The position numbers and the translations under genes are program-made. This document shows, one piece after another, positions 42,822 through 50,587 of a DNA stretch of 64,000 nt. The first letter of the stretch is position 1, and each line of letters starts with the position of its first letter. The DNA comes from Nitrososphaerota archaeon. GTDB lineage: Archaea; Thermoproteota; Nitrososphaeria; Nitrososphaerales; Nitrosopumilaceae. Below the pieces are notes generated by a model. That model was not told the DNA's origin. It saw only the letters and a program-made list of their open reading frames with translations, and made no database searches. The DNA lies in contig VBPL01000041.1 of the NCBI GenBank assembly GCA_005877205.1, positions 1-64,000 on the forward strand, written 5' to 3'.

Positions 42822-44381
42822 TTACATTATGGTTACAGTAACGAATTTTGATATTGTAACGTCTTGATATCGTATACTGACTAGAACCTTGTAGGAGTCT
42901 GAAAGAGCAAAGTTATCGGCTGCGATGTTGATATTTATAGACTTTGGCTTGTCCAACGTGATTTCATGATCGGAAGAGGTAACTGAGATGTTATGTAGAC
43001 CAGCTGTATGTGTAGTGAGAATGTCTACTGTTGAGCTTAGCTGTTCGTTTGGAGTGAGTGTTAACAAAATAGTTGCGTTTTGACCACGGTGCAATGTAAT
43101 TGAGGATGAAGATGTACTTATGTCAAATGGTAAACTTGCAGAAGGATCTAAAAGACCTATGTTGTTCTCAACCCACTCAGTAAACCATACTTTGTCATGA
43201 TCAACTGTGAAATCTAATATCTGCGCTACTCCACAATCTTGCAAGGTTCCACAGTCTGACCAGTTGGGGTTCTTTGAGGGCACTAAATATTCTACAAGAG
43301 ATTCTTTCGTTGGATCAAAAACTCCTAGTGAATTTGCTACTTGTTCGTTAATCCAGAGTCTTCCCTTATCATCAAAGTGGTTCCAATATGGCCTAGATAT
43401 TGGCGTCTTTATCAGACCTGATGAGTTACCATAGGTAGATGCCGGGGGAGGAGATGTTACAAACTTTGAAAATTGCTTTGATTGAGGATCAAAATTGAGG
43501 AAGAAATTGCTTGCTGTATCTGTTATCCATATCTTGCCACTAGAATCGACTGAAATTCCGTTCGGAGCATCAATGCCTGGAGGCAAAGTAAATTCGGTAG
43601 AATTGCCTGTCTTAGGGTCATAACTTACAAGAGAGCCGCCCTGCTGGTATATCCAAACAGTATACCAGATCTTGCCGTTGGCATCTGCAACCATTGTACT
43701 TGTAAAGTTATAGTTGCCCGGAGAGGGTATCTTTGTGGTCTGTAACGAAGGACCAGTTTGATCAGTACCAAAAACAGCTATCTTTCTTCCCGTAAAGTCG
43801 TTTACAAGTATGTTACTGCCATCTGTTACAAGCATCTGAGGAAATACATCTTGTCCAGCAGTTTTTGGAAAGACAAAACTTGAATAGTCTTTCTGTTGAG
43901 GATTGAATTTCCATATCAAACTGTGCTGCGAATCGCTAAACCAGAGATTTCCATCAGCTGCAAAATCAATTCCCCACATCATTGACTTTTCTCCCTTCTG
44001 CCACTGTGGGTTTTTAAACTCTTCAAATGTCTCTGTTGAAGAATCAAACTTGCCTATATTTCCCGTATTGGACTCTGTAAACCAAACAATTCCAGACGAA
44101 TCTATCGTGATTGCTAGTGGTTGGGTACAAGCAGTAGTAATCTTAAACTCCGTTACGTATCTGCTTGATTTTGCTCCTCCACTTTCACAAAAGGTGGTTC
44201 GTTTGTCATCGGGATAATTGTCTGCAGGAGTACCAGTAATTGTTAAACCGGGTTTATTTTGCTCATTTTGTTGCTTATTTCCTCCAATAGGAAATAGAGC
44301 AGCTGTTGAACTTGCAACCATGATTATACCAAACAACGCCGCCATGGAAATTTTCAAAATCTTCTTCGTCTTTTGCTTCAC
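42822..44381 (-). CDS. Secreted beta-propeller protein (Vgb/NHL-like) with C-terminal Ig-like domain
   Basis: A 519-residue exported protein with an N-terminal helix (residues 10-29). Repeats of the type IDSSGIVWFTESNTGNIGKF and VDSSGKIWITDTASN form a six-bladed propeller like virginiamycin B lyase or SMP-30. The last 110 residues are a beta domain rich in Ser/Thr. Lyase activity on streptogramins is unlikely to be its natural role. A sensor or binding role on the surface is likelier. It is separated from TruD by three bases. Confidence 0.75.
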   Translation of the reverse strand: MKQKTKKILKISMAALFGIIMVASSTAALFPIGGNKQQNEQNKPGLTITGTPADNYPDDKRTTFCESGGAKSSRYVTEFKITTACTQPLAITIDSSGIVWFTESNTGNIGKFDSSTETFEEFKNPQWQKGEKSMMWGIDFAADGNLWFSDSQHSLIWKFNPQQKDYSSFVFPKTAGQDVFPQMLVTDGSNILVNDFTGRKIAVFGTDQTGPSLQTTKIPSPGNYNFTSTMVADANGKIWYTVWIYQQGGSLVSYDPKTGNSTEFTLPPGIDAPNGISVDSSGKIWITDTASNFFLNFDPQSKQFSKFVTSPPPASTYGNSSGLIKTPISRPYWNHFDDKGRLWINEQVANSLGVFDPTKESLVEYLVPSKNPNWSDCGTLQDCGVAQILDFTVDHDKVWFTEWVENNIGLLDPSASLPFDISTSSSSITLHRGQNATILLTLTPNEQLSSTVDILTTHTAGLHNISVTSSDHEITLDKPKSININIAADNFALSDSYKVLVSIRYQDVTISKFVTVTIM

Positions 44382-44529
44382 AAAGACAGGCTGGCTTTCC
44401 CTCGTTATATCTTATACGCAGTATCAGTGTAGATCCATTCGTAATTTAAAAAAATTGAAACTGAAAGATGTGGGAGATGATTCTAGATATTTTATAAGTA
44501 AAAGCCCTGTAAGTAAATAGAATAGCAGA

Positions 44530-45480
44530 TCAACCTTTTATTCCGTGTGATAAAAATACTGAATAGCAACCTAATCCACAGTCCTCGCATATTGGCTTCA
44601 TGGAATCATTTTCGGCACTTCCAATACAGCATGGTTGCTTTTCTCGGCCTAAGTGATCAACTGCAAGTATGGTCCATGTGGGGCAATCAACTGGGATTGT
44701 TCCCCTGCCTCCCCAATTTCGCTTCATAAGCTCAAGCTGCTTTTTTGGATTTATTATATAGTCATCCTCATAGTTGTTCTTAAGTGCAATCATGTCATCT
44801 ACAAGCTTTGTTCTGTCAGGACCAAATGGGAACCAGAGTGGATCCCCTTTCATAAACGGAGTATGGAATTGAAATCCTATCTTGTTGACATGAGGATACC
44901 ATTCCTCGATAACATCCTTGACTGTTTTGTAGTTAACTGAATTTATGGTCATTGAAATCCAAATATCTTTCCACGCCTTTTTTCCATTTTTTTCGATGTA
45001 ATCTAGAATATTTTTTCTAGTCTTTTCATGCGCTCCCTTGCCTCTAATAGTATCATGAACTTGTTGCGTACCATCGATGGAGATCCAGTAAAAATAAACA
45101 CCAGGAGTTTTTTTTAACGGAAAAGTACCATTTGAGACAACACAAACTCTGTTTGGGTATTCTTTTGCGAATAATTCTATAACATCAGGCCTTAGGGTTG
45201 GTTCGCCACCAACTAGAGTAACTATGAATACATGTCTCTTTTTGAATTTGTTCTCAATTACTTGCTTCCACTGTTCTACTGAAAGCTCTTCCTGGTCTTT
45301 TCTATTTAACCACCAGTAGCAGTGAGTACAATGTAAATTGCAGACATTTATGATATCGGCAGAACCATAAATTGGGCTTCGTTTGTTAAACAGTTTGTAA
45401 CCTGCAATTTTCATACCTACGCGGAAATATGCGGGGGCTTCTTGCATTATTTGACGAAACCCCCTACCCATTATCTCCAT
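44530..45480 (-). CDS. Radical SAM protein with C-terminal Cys cluster
   Basis: A 316-residue radical SAM enzyme. The cluster motif CNLHCTHC lies in ADIINVCNLHCTHCYWW near residue 48. Extra cysteines appear at the end (QPCCIGSAEN, ICEDCGLGCYS), which may hold a second cluster as in SPASM-like enzymes. The early LFNKRSPIYGSADI and length recall HpnH-type hopanoid or lipid-modifying enzymes, but the substrate is unproved. Divergent to the TRAM gene. Confidence 0.75.
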   Translation of the reverse strand: MEIMGRGFRQIMQEAPAYFRVGMKIAGYKLFNKRSPIYGSADIINVCNLHCTHCYWWLNRKDQEELSVEQWKQVIENKFKKRHVFIVTLVGGEPTLRPDVIELFAKEYPNRVCVVSNGTFPLKKTPGVYFYWISIDGTQQVHDTIRGKGAHEKTRKNILDYIEKNGKKAWKDIWISMTINSVNYKTVKDVIEEWYPHVNKIGFQFHTPFMKGDPLWFPFGPDRTKLVDDMIALKNNYEDDYIINPKKQLELMKRNWGGRGTIPVDCPTWTILAVDHLGREKQPCCIGSAENDSMKPICEDCGLGCYSVFLSHGIKG

Positions 45481-45565
45481 TTATTTACAGATAGTAATAC
45501 AACATCCTCCTCTAAAACAATTTACATCCATTTTTATTACGGCATGAACCGCAAAAAGATAAGAA

Positions 45566-45573
45566 AGGAGGTG
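45566..45573 (+). promoter_or_regulatory. Strong Shine-Dalgarno site before the TRAM gene
   Basis: AGGAGGTG ends five bases before the ATG and is an ideal match to the archaeal 16S rRNA 3' end. It stands out in a region where many genes look leaderless. Confidence 0.6.
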
Positions 45574-45578
45574 CAAGG

Positions 45579-45872
45579 ATGAGTTATAGCGGAGGTTTTG
45601 GTCGTGGTAACAGAGGATACGGCGGCGGTCGATTTGGCGGCGGTAGACGATTTAACGATGGACCAAAACCAGTAGAAACCGGAAAGGAATACGATGTTTC
45701 CATAACGGAAATTAGTAGAAAAGGAGACGGTATCGCAAGAGTAGAAGGCTTTGTGATATTTGTTAAAAACGGAAAGGTTGGCCAGAATGCAAAAGTGAAA
45801 ATTCTTGAAGTTGGTCAACGATTTGCTTCTGCCGAAGTAGTGGAAAGTTCTTCACAACCGGCAACTGAGTAA
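45579..45872 (+). CDS. TRAM-domain RNA-binding protein with Gly-rich N-terminus
   Basis: A 97-residue protein. Residues 1-28 are Gly/Arg/Phe-rich (RGG-like), typical of RNA-binding tails, and residues 32-95 form a TRAM domain (VSITEISRKGDGIARVEGFV and VGQNAKVKILEVGQRFA). Archaeal TRAM proteins act as RNA chaperones and are often linked with cold response. A 12-codon frame (45544-45580) overlaps its start as ATGA. Confidence 0.9.
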   Translation: MSYSGGFGRGNRGYGGGRFGGGRRFNDGPKPVETGKEYDVSITEISRKGDGIARVEGFVIFVKNGKVGQNAKVKILEVGQRFASAEVVESSSQPATE

Positions 45873-45892
45873 GTTTTCGCGCCTGAAAGACT

Positions 45893-45918
45893 AGTTTTCT
45901 TCAATTTTTTCTATTTTT
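45893..45918 (+). terminator. T-rich terminator after the TRAM gene
   Basis: Three T-runs of four to seven bases follow the TRAM stop, enough for archaeal transcription termination on the plus strand. Confidence 0.5.
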
Positions 45919-45931
45919 TTACCTTTGAATA

Positions 45932-46480
45932 TTAGTAGTTCTTCTTAATCGATAGCGTCTTTTGCACTTCATTCATGCTGCTTAGAAACTTCTGTTTTGC
46001 CTCATATTCATCTGTTACCTTTATGAGAATTTCAGAAGCAGAAAACATCACATCTTTTACCAGAATTGGGGCGCTAAGGCCCAGCAGTTCGCTTAAAATC
46101 TCAAATATGCTGGTAAAGACTGTTCCATTTTTGTATTTGAAAGTAGTATTGCCATCAACAATCTTTGGATTTGGGTCCAAAGGTATGACGAGCTCAGGCG
46201 ATGTAAATTCTGTTATGAAAGTTGTTATGTCTTCCTTTATTTTGTTAGCAAGGTTTTCTTTTTCAACAGTAAGCTTTTGCTTTGCATTCTCTAATTCTGA
46301 TGTAGCATCATTGTATTGTTCTCCTATCATTTTTGCAAAAGTTGATTCTGTAGAAATCTTGAGAGGAATCTCGTGAATTCTGAAATTTATTGTGGCAAGC
46401 TCATCCTCAACATCGGCTAACTGTTGCCTGTTTCTCTTAATGCGAGTAGCGACTTGTTCTAGGTAATTAAAGTCGGCCAT
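45932..46480 (-). CDS. Coiled-coil protein encoded with artubulin
   Basis: A 182-residue protein. About the first 100 residues are heptad-like helices (IKRNRQQLADVEDELATINF, LENAKQKLTVEKENLANKI), followed by a beta/alpha tail with VIPLDPNPKIVDGNTTF and LVKDVMFSASEILIKV. No known family. The ATG is two bases after the artubulin stop; a TTG overlapping it as TTGA adds two residues. Such tight coupling suggests a direct partner of the tubulin, for example a nucleator, anchor or regulator, by inference. Confidence 0.8.
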   Translation of the reverse strand: MADFNYLEQVATRIKRNRQQLADVEDELATINFRIHEIPLKISTESTFAKMIGEQYNDATSELENAKQKLTVEKENLANKIKEDITTFITEFTSPELVIPLDPNPKIVDGNTTFKYKNGTVFTSIFEILSELLGLSAPILVKDVMFSASEILIKVTDEYEAKQKFLSSMNEVQKTLSIKKNY

Positions 46481-46482
46481 GC

Positions 46483-47871
46483 TCAACTGAATTGGTGTAC
46501 GACATCCATAAGACTTTGCTTGAACTCTTCAGTTGTAAGCCCCCACTTGCCATATTCTTCCTTGTACGCATCCCATGATGCCTCTGCTTCACTTGCAATC
46601 TCTAGGATCTTTGGTCCTATAGCTTTTGTATTTACAAGAATTGTGACATTTGCTTGCTCACTCTCTAAGATTGGGATTTTAATAAATATCATTCTTGATT
46701 CCTCAATATGGAACCTGTCTTTTATCATATTTTTTAGAATCTCTCTTTCCCTTACATCAAACTCTCCTTTGACTTTGACTAGTGCACAGCATGAATCCTT
46801 AGGTCCGCCCTTATCTCGAATATCATTTTCATCTATATCAAATAATACGGCATCTTCTCGCTTGTGTATGTGTTCAACAATGGCTTCCATCATGTTGGCC
46901 TTGCCGCCGGGAATAAAGTCGCTTCCCCACGGTCTATCTTCTGGAATAATTGGAATTACCCACGGTATGGCAAATCTTGGTCTCTTTGTTGCAAGCCATG
47001 TTCTATAATTTGACATATCCCATTCGGTCTCCCTAGCAAACGAAGCGATGAACATAGCAATGGCATTTGCCGCAATCAAATTCATACCTCTATATTCTTT
47101 CCAACCTATTTCGTGTTCTTTTGGAAGATCGTCAATTATTGATTGCAGTTTTTCCAATCTTTTCTCGTGTTTATGAGATAGATATCTTAGAGTCTTGTTT
47201 GAAAATAGAATTGAACAATCACTGTACTTTATTTGGTGTTCCAGATTCATTACGATATTGATTGCAGATGCCTCCAGGATTACTGGGTCCCATCCAAATT
47301 CTGGAAGTAATCCAAACGACGCTATAGTTGCATGCTCTTTCGTGTCCTTTTTGATATACTGCATAAACGCACTAGCAAACGAGCTTCCAGTTCCTCCTCC
47401 CATCGCAAATGGTATGGTAAAACCTCTGACTGGTTCTGGTGAAAGACCTGCTAGCTGTTTTTGCATGTCAAACTTTGAGCTTACCTCTTTCATGAATCTG
47501 GTACGTCCTTCTGCCCAGTTTCTTGCTGCACCGCCAGCTCCGTGAATTACATGCTTGTCTCTTAGAGCAAACAGATCGGGATATGATTGTAATATGAGAT
47601 TAGCTGCTCTTGGGTCCAAATCTATCAATAAAGCTCTTGGTATCAATGGAATTTCGCTACCCCCATAAGAATTTGGAAATCTTAGAATAGTACTGCCATA
47701 GCGCTTCAGAACTCGCGCTTCTTCCTTTTCACCCTTGAGAGTTGGCTTGAGTGGGTTGGCTCCTACGTCAAGTAATAATCTTCTATATGCTTCTGCTCCA
47801 AGTCCTATACCACAATGACCAAAACATGTCATCAATACAGGCGCTGGTGGTAAGGGGGCAAGCTTTGACAA
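46483..47871 (-). CDS. Artubulin (archaeal tubulin homologue)
   Basis: A 462-residue protein with eukaryotic-tubulin order and length. FGHCGIGLGAEAYR (residues 18-30) fits the T1 loop of tubulin (AGQCGNQIG), ALLIDLDPRA (80-89) the AVFVDLEP strand, GAGGAARNWAEG (111-122) the ANNYARG loop, FAMGGGTGSSFASAFM (155-170) the GGGTGSG phosphate loop, SDCSILFSN the SDCAFMVDN region, and KRPRFAIPW the YPRIHFPL region. Asp285 in TEWDMSNY sits where the T7 catalytic acid is expected, though the preceding Asn is Glu. GTP binding and polymer formation are likely. Start is TTG. Confidence 0.88.
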   Translation of the reverse strand: MSKLAPLPPAPVLMTCFGHCGIGLGAEAYRRLLLDVGANPLKPTLKGEKEEARVLKRYGSTILRFPNSYGGSEIPLIPRALLIDLDPRAANLILQSYPDLFALRDKHVIHGAGGAARNWAEGRTRFMKEVSSKFDMQKQLAGLSPEPVRGFTIPFAMGGGTGSSFASAFMQYIKKDTKEHATIASFGLLPEFGWDPVILEASAINIVMNLEHQIKYSDCSILFSNKTLRYLSHKHEKRLEKLQSIIDDLPKEHEIGWKEYRGMNLIAANAIAMFIASFARETEWDMSNYRTWLATKRPRFAIPWVIPIIPEDRPWGSDFIPGGKANMMEAIVEHIHKREDAVLFDIDENDIRDKGGPKDSCCALVKVKGEFDVREREILKNMIKDRFHIEESRMIFIKIPILESEQANVTILVNTKAIGPKILEIASEAEASWDAYKEEYGKWGLTTEEFKQSLMDVVHQFS

Positions 47872-48042
47872 ATCTAATCACTATATGGACAGATTACTTC
47901 TCTCTTTAACCAAGCAGTGCAAGATTGTGAAGTCCGAACTTGATTGTTATAGACATGAAATTGTATGCTTGATTGCAATAGCTTTGCACTTAGATCATCT
48001 TTTGCTTTTTTGAATTTAAGATTTAAGAAGAAATTGTTCTTT

Positions 48043-48360
48043 TTAGTCTTCAGTTAACGCTTTTTTCAATTCCCTAAATTCATCGATTGTTATCTGGCCT
48101 TCTGCAAGTCTGATTCTGAGAAGATTTAGGGATTCGTCGCTTGGTTTAGGTTTCTCTTTCTTAGAAGATCTATCCTCATATTTGTCTTCTACCACTTGTT
48201 GTTCTGAATCATCTGATGTAAGACTTTGGATGTATCTATAGTCTGACAAAAGAAGAGGGTTTCCTTGCTTTATCGTGTCAATTATCACTCGTAACCGTTT
48301 GGCGTCGCCCTTGCGAGAAGCTATTAAGTCTCTAACAGTCTTTAGAAGGTCTTCTGACAT
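48043..48360 (-). CDS. SHOCT-domain protein with thaumarchaeal N-terminal module
   Basis: A 105-residue soluble protein. Residues 1-48 form a helical module (SEDLLKTVRDLIASRKGDA, GNPLLLSDYRYIQSL) shared with proteins at 56.5 and 60.5 kb. After a charged linker, LRIRLAEGQITIDEFRELKK is a SHOCT oligomerisation motif. It begins one base after the TPR-protein stop, so it may act with it. Function unknown. Confidence 0.7.
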   Translation of the reverse strand: MSEDLLKTVRDLIASRKGDAKRLRVIIDTIKQGNPLLLSDYRYIQSLTSDDSEQQVVEDKYEDRSSKKEKPKPSDESLNLLRIRLAEGQITIDEFRELKKALTED

Positions 48361-48361
48361 C

Positions 48362-49174
48362 TTATTTCACAATTGCCTTAAACCGAGGATCCTCTTTTAG
48401 TTTATTGAACGTCGCATCCTTTATGGCCCAGTTTTTTATTGTCCTACCGTAATACGATATCGCCTGGGCAAGAAGAACAAGTGCATCATCATCTCTGCCA
48501 ACTTTAGCTATGCTTCTTGCCTTTGCATAGATTACAGTACCGTTCTTTGGATGTTCCTTGAGAATTTTATCAAATACTGAAATGGCTTCGTTATGTTGTC
48601 CAAGCTCTGAAAGCTCATTGGCTTTGTAAAATAATGCCTCGTAATTTTCAGGTTCTTTTTCTAGGACCTTATCAAAGCATAATGCTGCCTCATCATGCTT
48701 TTTCAGCTTCCCTAGGACAAGTCCTTTGTAGTATATCATGGATGTATTTTCTGGTTCTATCTTTAGGGCATCATTGAAACAACCAAGAGATTCATCATAT
48801 TTTCCAAGTTTTATTTTGGCTAAACCTTTGTTGTACAGAGCTGGTGCATAGTGAGGATCAATATTCAGGGCTCTGTCATAGAAACTAAGTGCCTTTTCAA
48901 ATTGGTTCAATTCTGCAAAAGAATTTCCAAGGTTGTTTAATCCAGAAATATGATTTTGATCTTTTTCAAGAATTTGCTCAAAGCAAGATATGGCTTCCTT
49001 GGGTTTGCCTAATTTAGTTAACGATAATCCTTTGTTGTACAGGGCTTCAACATTGCATTGTTCGCCTTTTAACACTTTATCAAAAAATGAAATGGCCTCC
49101 TTATGCTTACCTAACTTGGCATAAGACATTCCTTCAGAAATTGTCATATCAACCTCGCCTCTGGTTAGATTCAT
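48362..49174 (-). CDS. TPR-repeat protein
   Basis: A 270-residue protein made of about seven tetratricopeptide repeats, e.g. EALYNKGLSLTKLGKPKEAI and PALYNKGLAKIKLGKYDESL, forming a helical scaffold for protein-protein contacts. No signal peptide, so it is cytosolic. Partner not visible; the adjacent SHOCT protein gene is a candidate. Confidence 0.88.
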   Translation of the reverse strand: MNLTRGEVDMTISEGMSYAKLGKHKEAISFFDKVLKGEQCNVEALYNKGLSLTKLGKPKEAISCFEQILEKDQNHISGLNNLGNSFAELNQFEKALSFYDRALNIDPHYAPALYNKGLAKIKLGKYDESLGCFNDALKIEPENTSMIYYKGLVLGKLKKHDEAALCFDKVLEKEPENYEALFYKANELSELGQHNEAISVFDKILKEHPKNGTVIYAKARSIAKVGRDDDALVLLAQAISYYGRTIKNWAIKDATFNKLKEDPRFKAIVK

Positions 49175-49216
49175 TTGGTATGGATTCTAATCAATCTCGA
49201 TATATTACTTGATAAT

Positions 49217-50497
49217 TTATTGAGAAATAGTTGTCTGTGGAAAAGCTTTTTTGATGTATCGCGATAGTGCAGGATACTGAATTATTAGTGATGAAAGAAC
49301 AACACCGAATGTAATTGCCTTTAGAATTTCCTTAATTTCACTTTCAGGAAGTGTTGCTACTAGCGCAACAGAGATCGCTCCTCTCATCCCTCCTATCATG
49401 ACCACGTGCCTCCATGCGGTTGGATACTTTTCCTTTGTGAACCTGCTCATCATTGCAAGTATTGGATAGGTGGAGGCTGCTCTTGCTGCCAAAACTACAG
49501 CAAAGGCCATGCCTATCATTGGTAAGTTCTGTCCTATTCTTACCACATCCATGCTCAATCCAAGGTACAAGAATGCCACCGAATTTGCAAAAAATGCAGT
49601 CATTTCCCAGAATTGAGACGTGTATGTTCTAGTTTTATCACTTATGATGTCTTTAGCTTTCATTGTCGCATTACCAAAATACAATCCTGCTGCTGCAGCA
49701 GCGACCAAACCAGATAACCCTAATGAATTTGCAACGACTACCGAGCCCAATAAGACAGCTAGTGAAAGAGCTGTTTCAGAGAATGGTTCATCCATCAACT
49801 TGTGAAGTATCCTTGCCCCAGCTGAGAATCCAAGTCCCACAGCTATGCCACCAAAAAATACTATGGCAAAGTGAATTATCTGTTCAATGATATTTACGTT
49901 AATCTGTGCTTGAACTCCTGGTGATTCTAGTACCGATCCTTGTGCAAATGCTATGGCAATAATTGACGAAAATATGATTACGCCAGTTGCATCATTGAAA
50001 CTTGCTTCCGCTTCCATAAGCGTAGAAAGATTTGCCGGTACTCTTACTCTTTTGAAGACTTCAATTACAATTGCTGCGTCAGTAGGGGCAATTAATGCAG
50101 CAAAGGCAAATGCAATTATTGTTGGTAAACCTGCGACATATGACAACAAGAATCCTCCAACTATTGTGGCAAGAGCTACTCCTGCAGTAGCAAGTAAAAG
50201 AGAAGAAATTCTTATTGCCTTGAAGTGTTCATTGTCTATTCGCATCATTGCTTCATAGATAAGAGGTGGAACTATGAAATACAGAATCAGCTTAGGGTCT
50301 ACTTTTAATTGACCAATGTTTAGTGGAACCACGCCAGCCAAATGGGAAACTGAAATAGCAATACCTATTCCTACTAAGATCATGGTATACGGAATTTTTA
50401 TTTTGAAGGCAAGTAGGGACGCAAGAAAAATCGTTCCAAGAAATATCGGTACCAGATATTCGGTACTAAGCACACTACCTAAGCCTATTTCCGCCAT
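49217..50497 (-). CDS. CPA1-family Na+/H+ antiporter
   Basis: A 426-residue membrane transporter with about twelve helices. APTDAAIVIEVFKRVRVP and EAEASFNDATGVIIFSSII contain the ion-site Asp residues, including the ND pair of electroneutral exchangers. MIGGMRGAISVALVATLP is the conserved late helix. It should exchange Na+ (or K+) for H+ to control pH and ion balance. No regulatory C-terminal domain is present. Confidence 0.88.
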   Translation of the reverse strand: MAEIGLGSVLSTEYLVPIFLGTIFLASLLAFKIKIPYTMILVGIGIAISVSHLAGVVPLNIGQLKVDPKLILYFIVPPLIYEAMMRIDNEHFKAIRISSLLLATAGVALATIVGGFLLSYVAGLPTIIAFAFAALIAPTDAAIVIEVFKRVRVPANLSTLMEAEASFNDATGVIIFSSIIAIAFAQGSVLESPGVQAQINVNIIEQIIHFAIVFFGGIAVGLGFSAGARILHKLMDEPFSETALSLAVLLGSVVVANSLGLSGLVAAAAAGLYFGNATMKAKDIISDKTRTYTSQFWEMTAFFANSVAFLYLGLSMDVVRIGQNLPMIGMAFAVVLAARAASTYPILAMMSRFTKEKYPTAWRHVVMIGGMRGAISVALVATLPESEIKEILKAITFGVVLSSLIIQYPALSRYIKKAFPQTTISQ

Positions 50498-50587
50498 CTT
50501 TGAATTTCATACATCTAAATTATAAAAATGGTTGCAAAACCTGAAAATTGCATCGTTTTTTCTTACTTAATTGAGTATTGTCGTTTT

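Noticed and set aside
42822-44381. Virginiamycin B lyase as a real antibiotic-resistance enzyme
   Set aside because: Only the propeller fold is supported; export signal and extra Ig-like domain point to a surface protein, not a cytosolic lyase.
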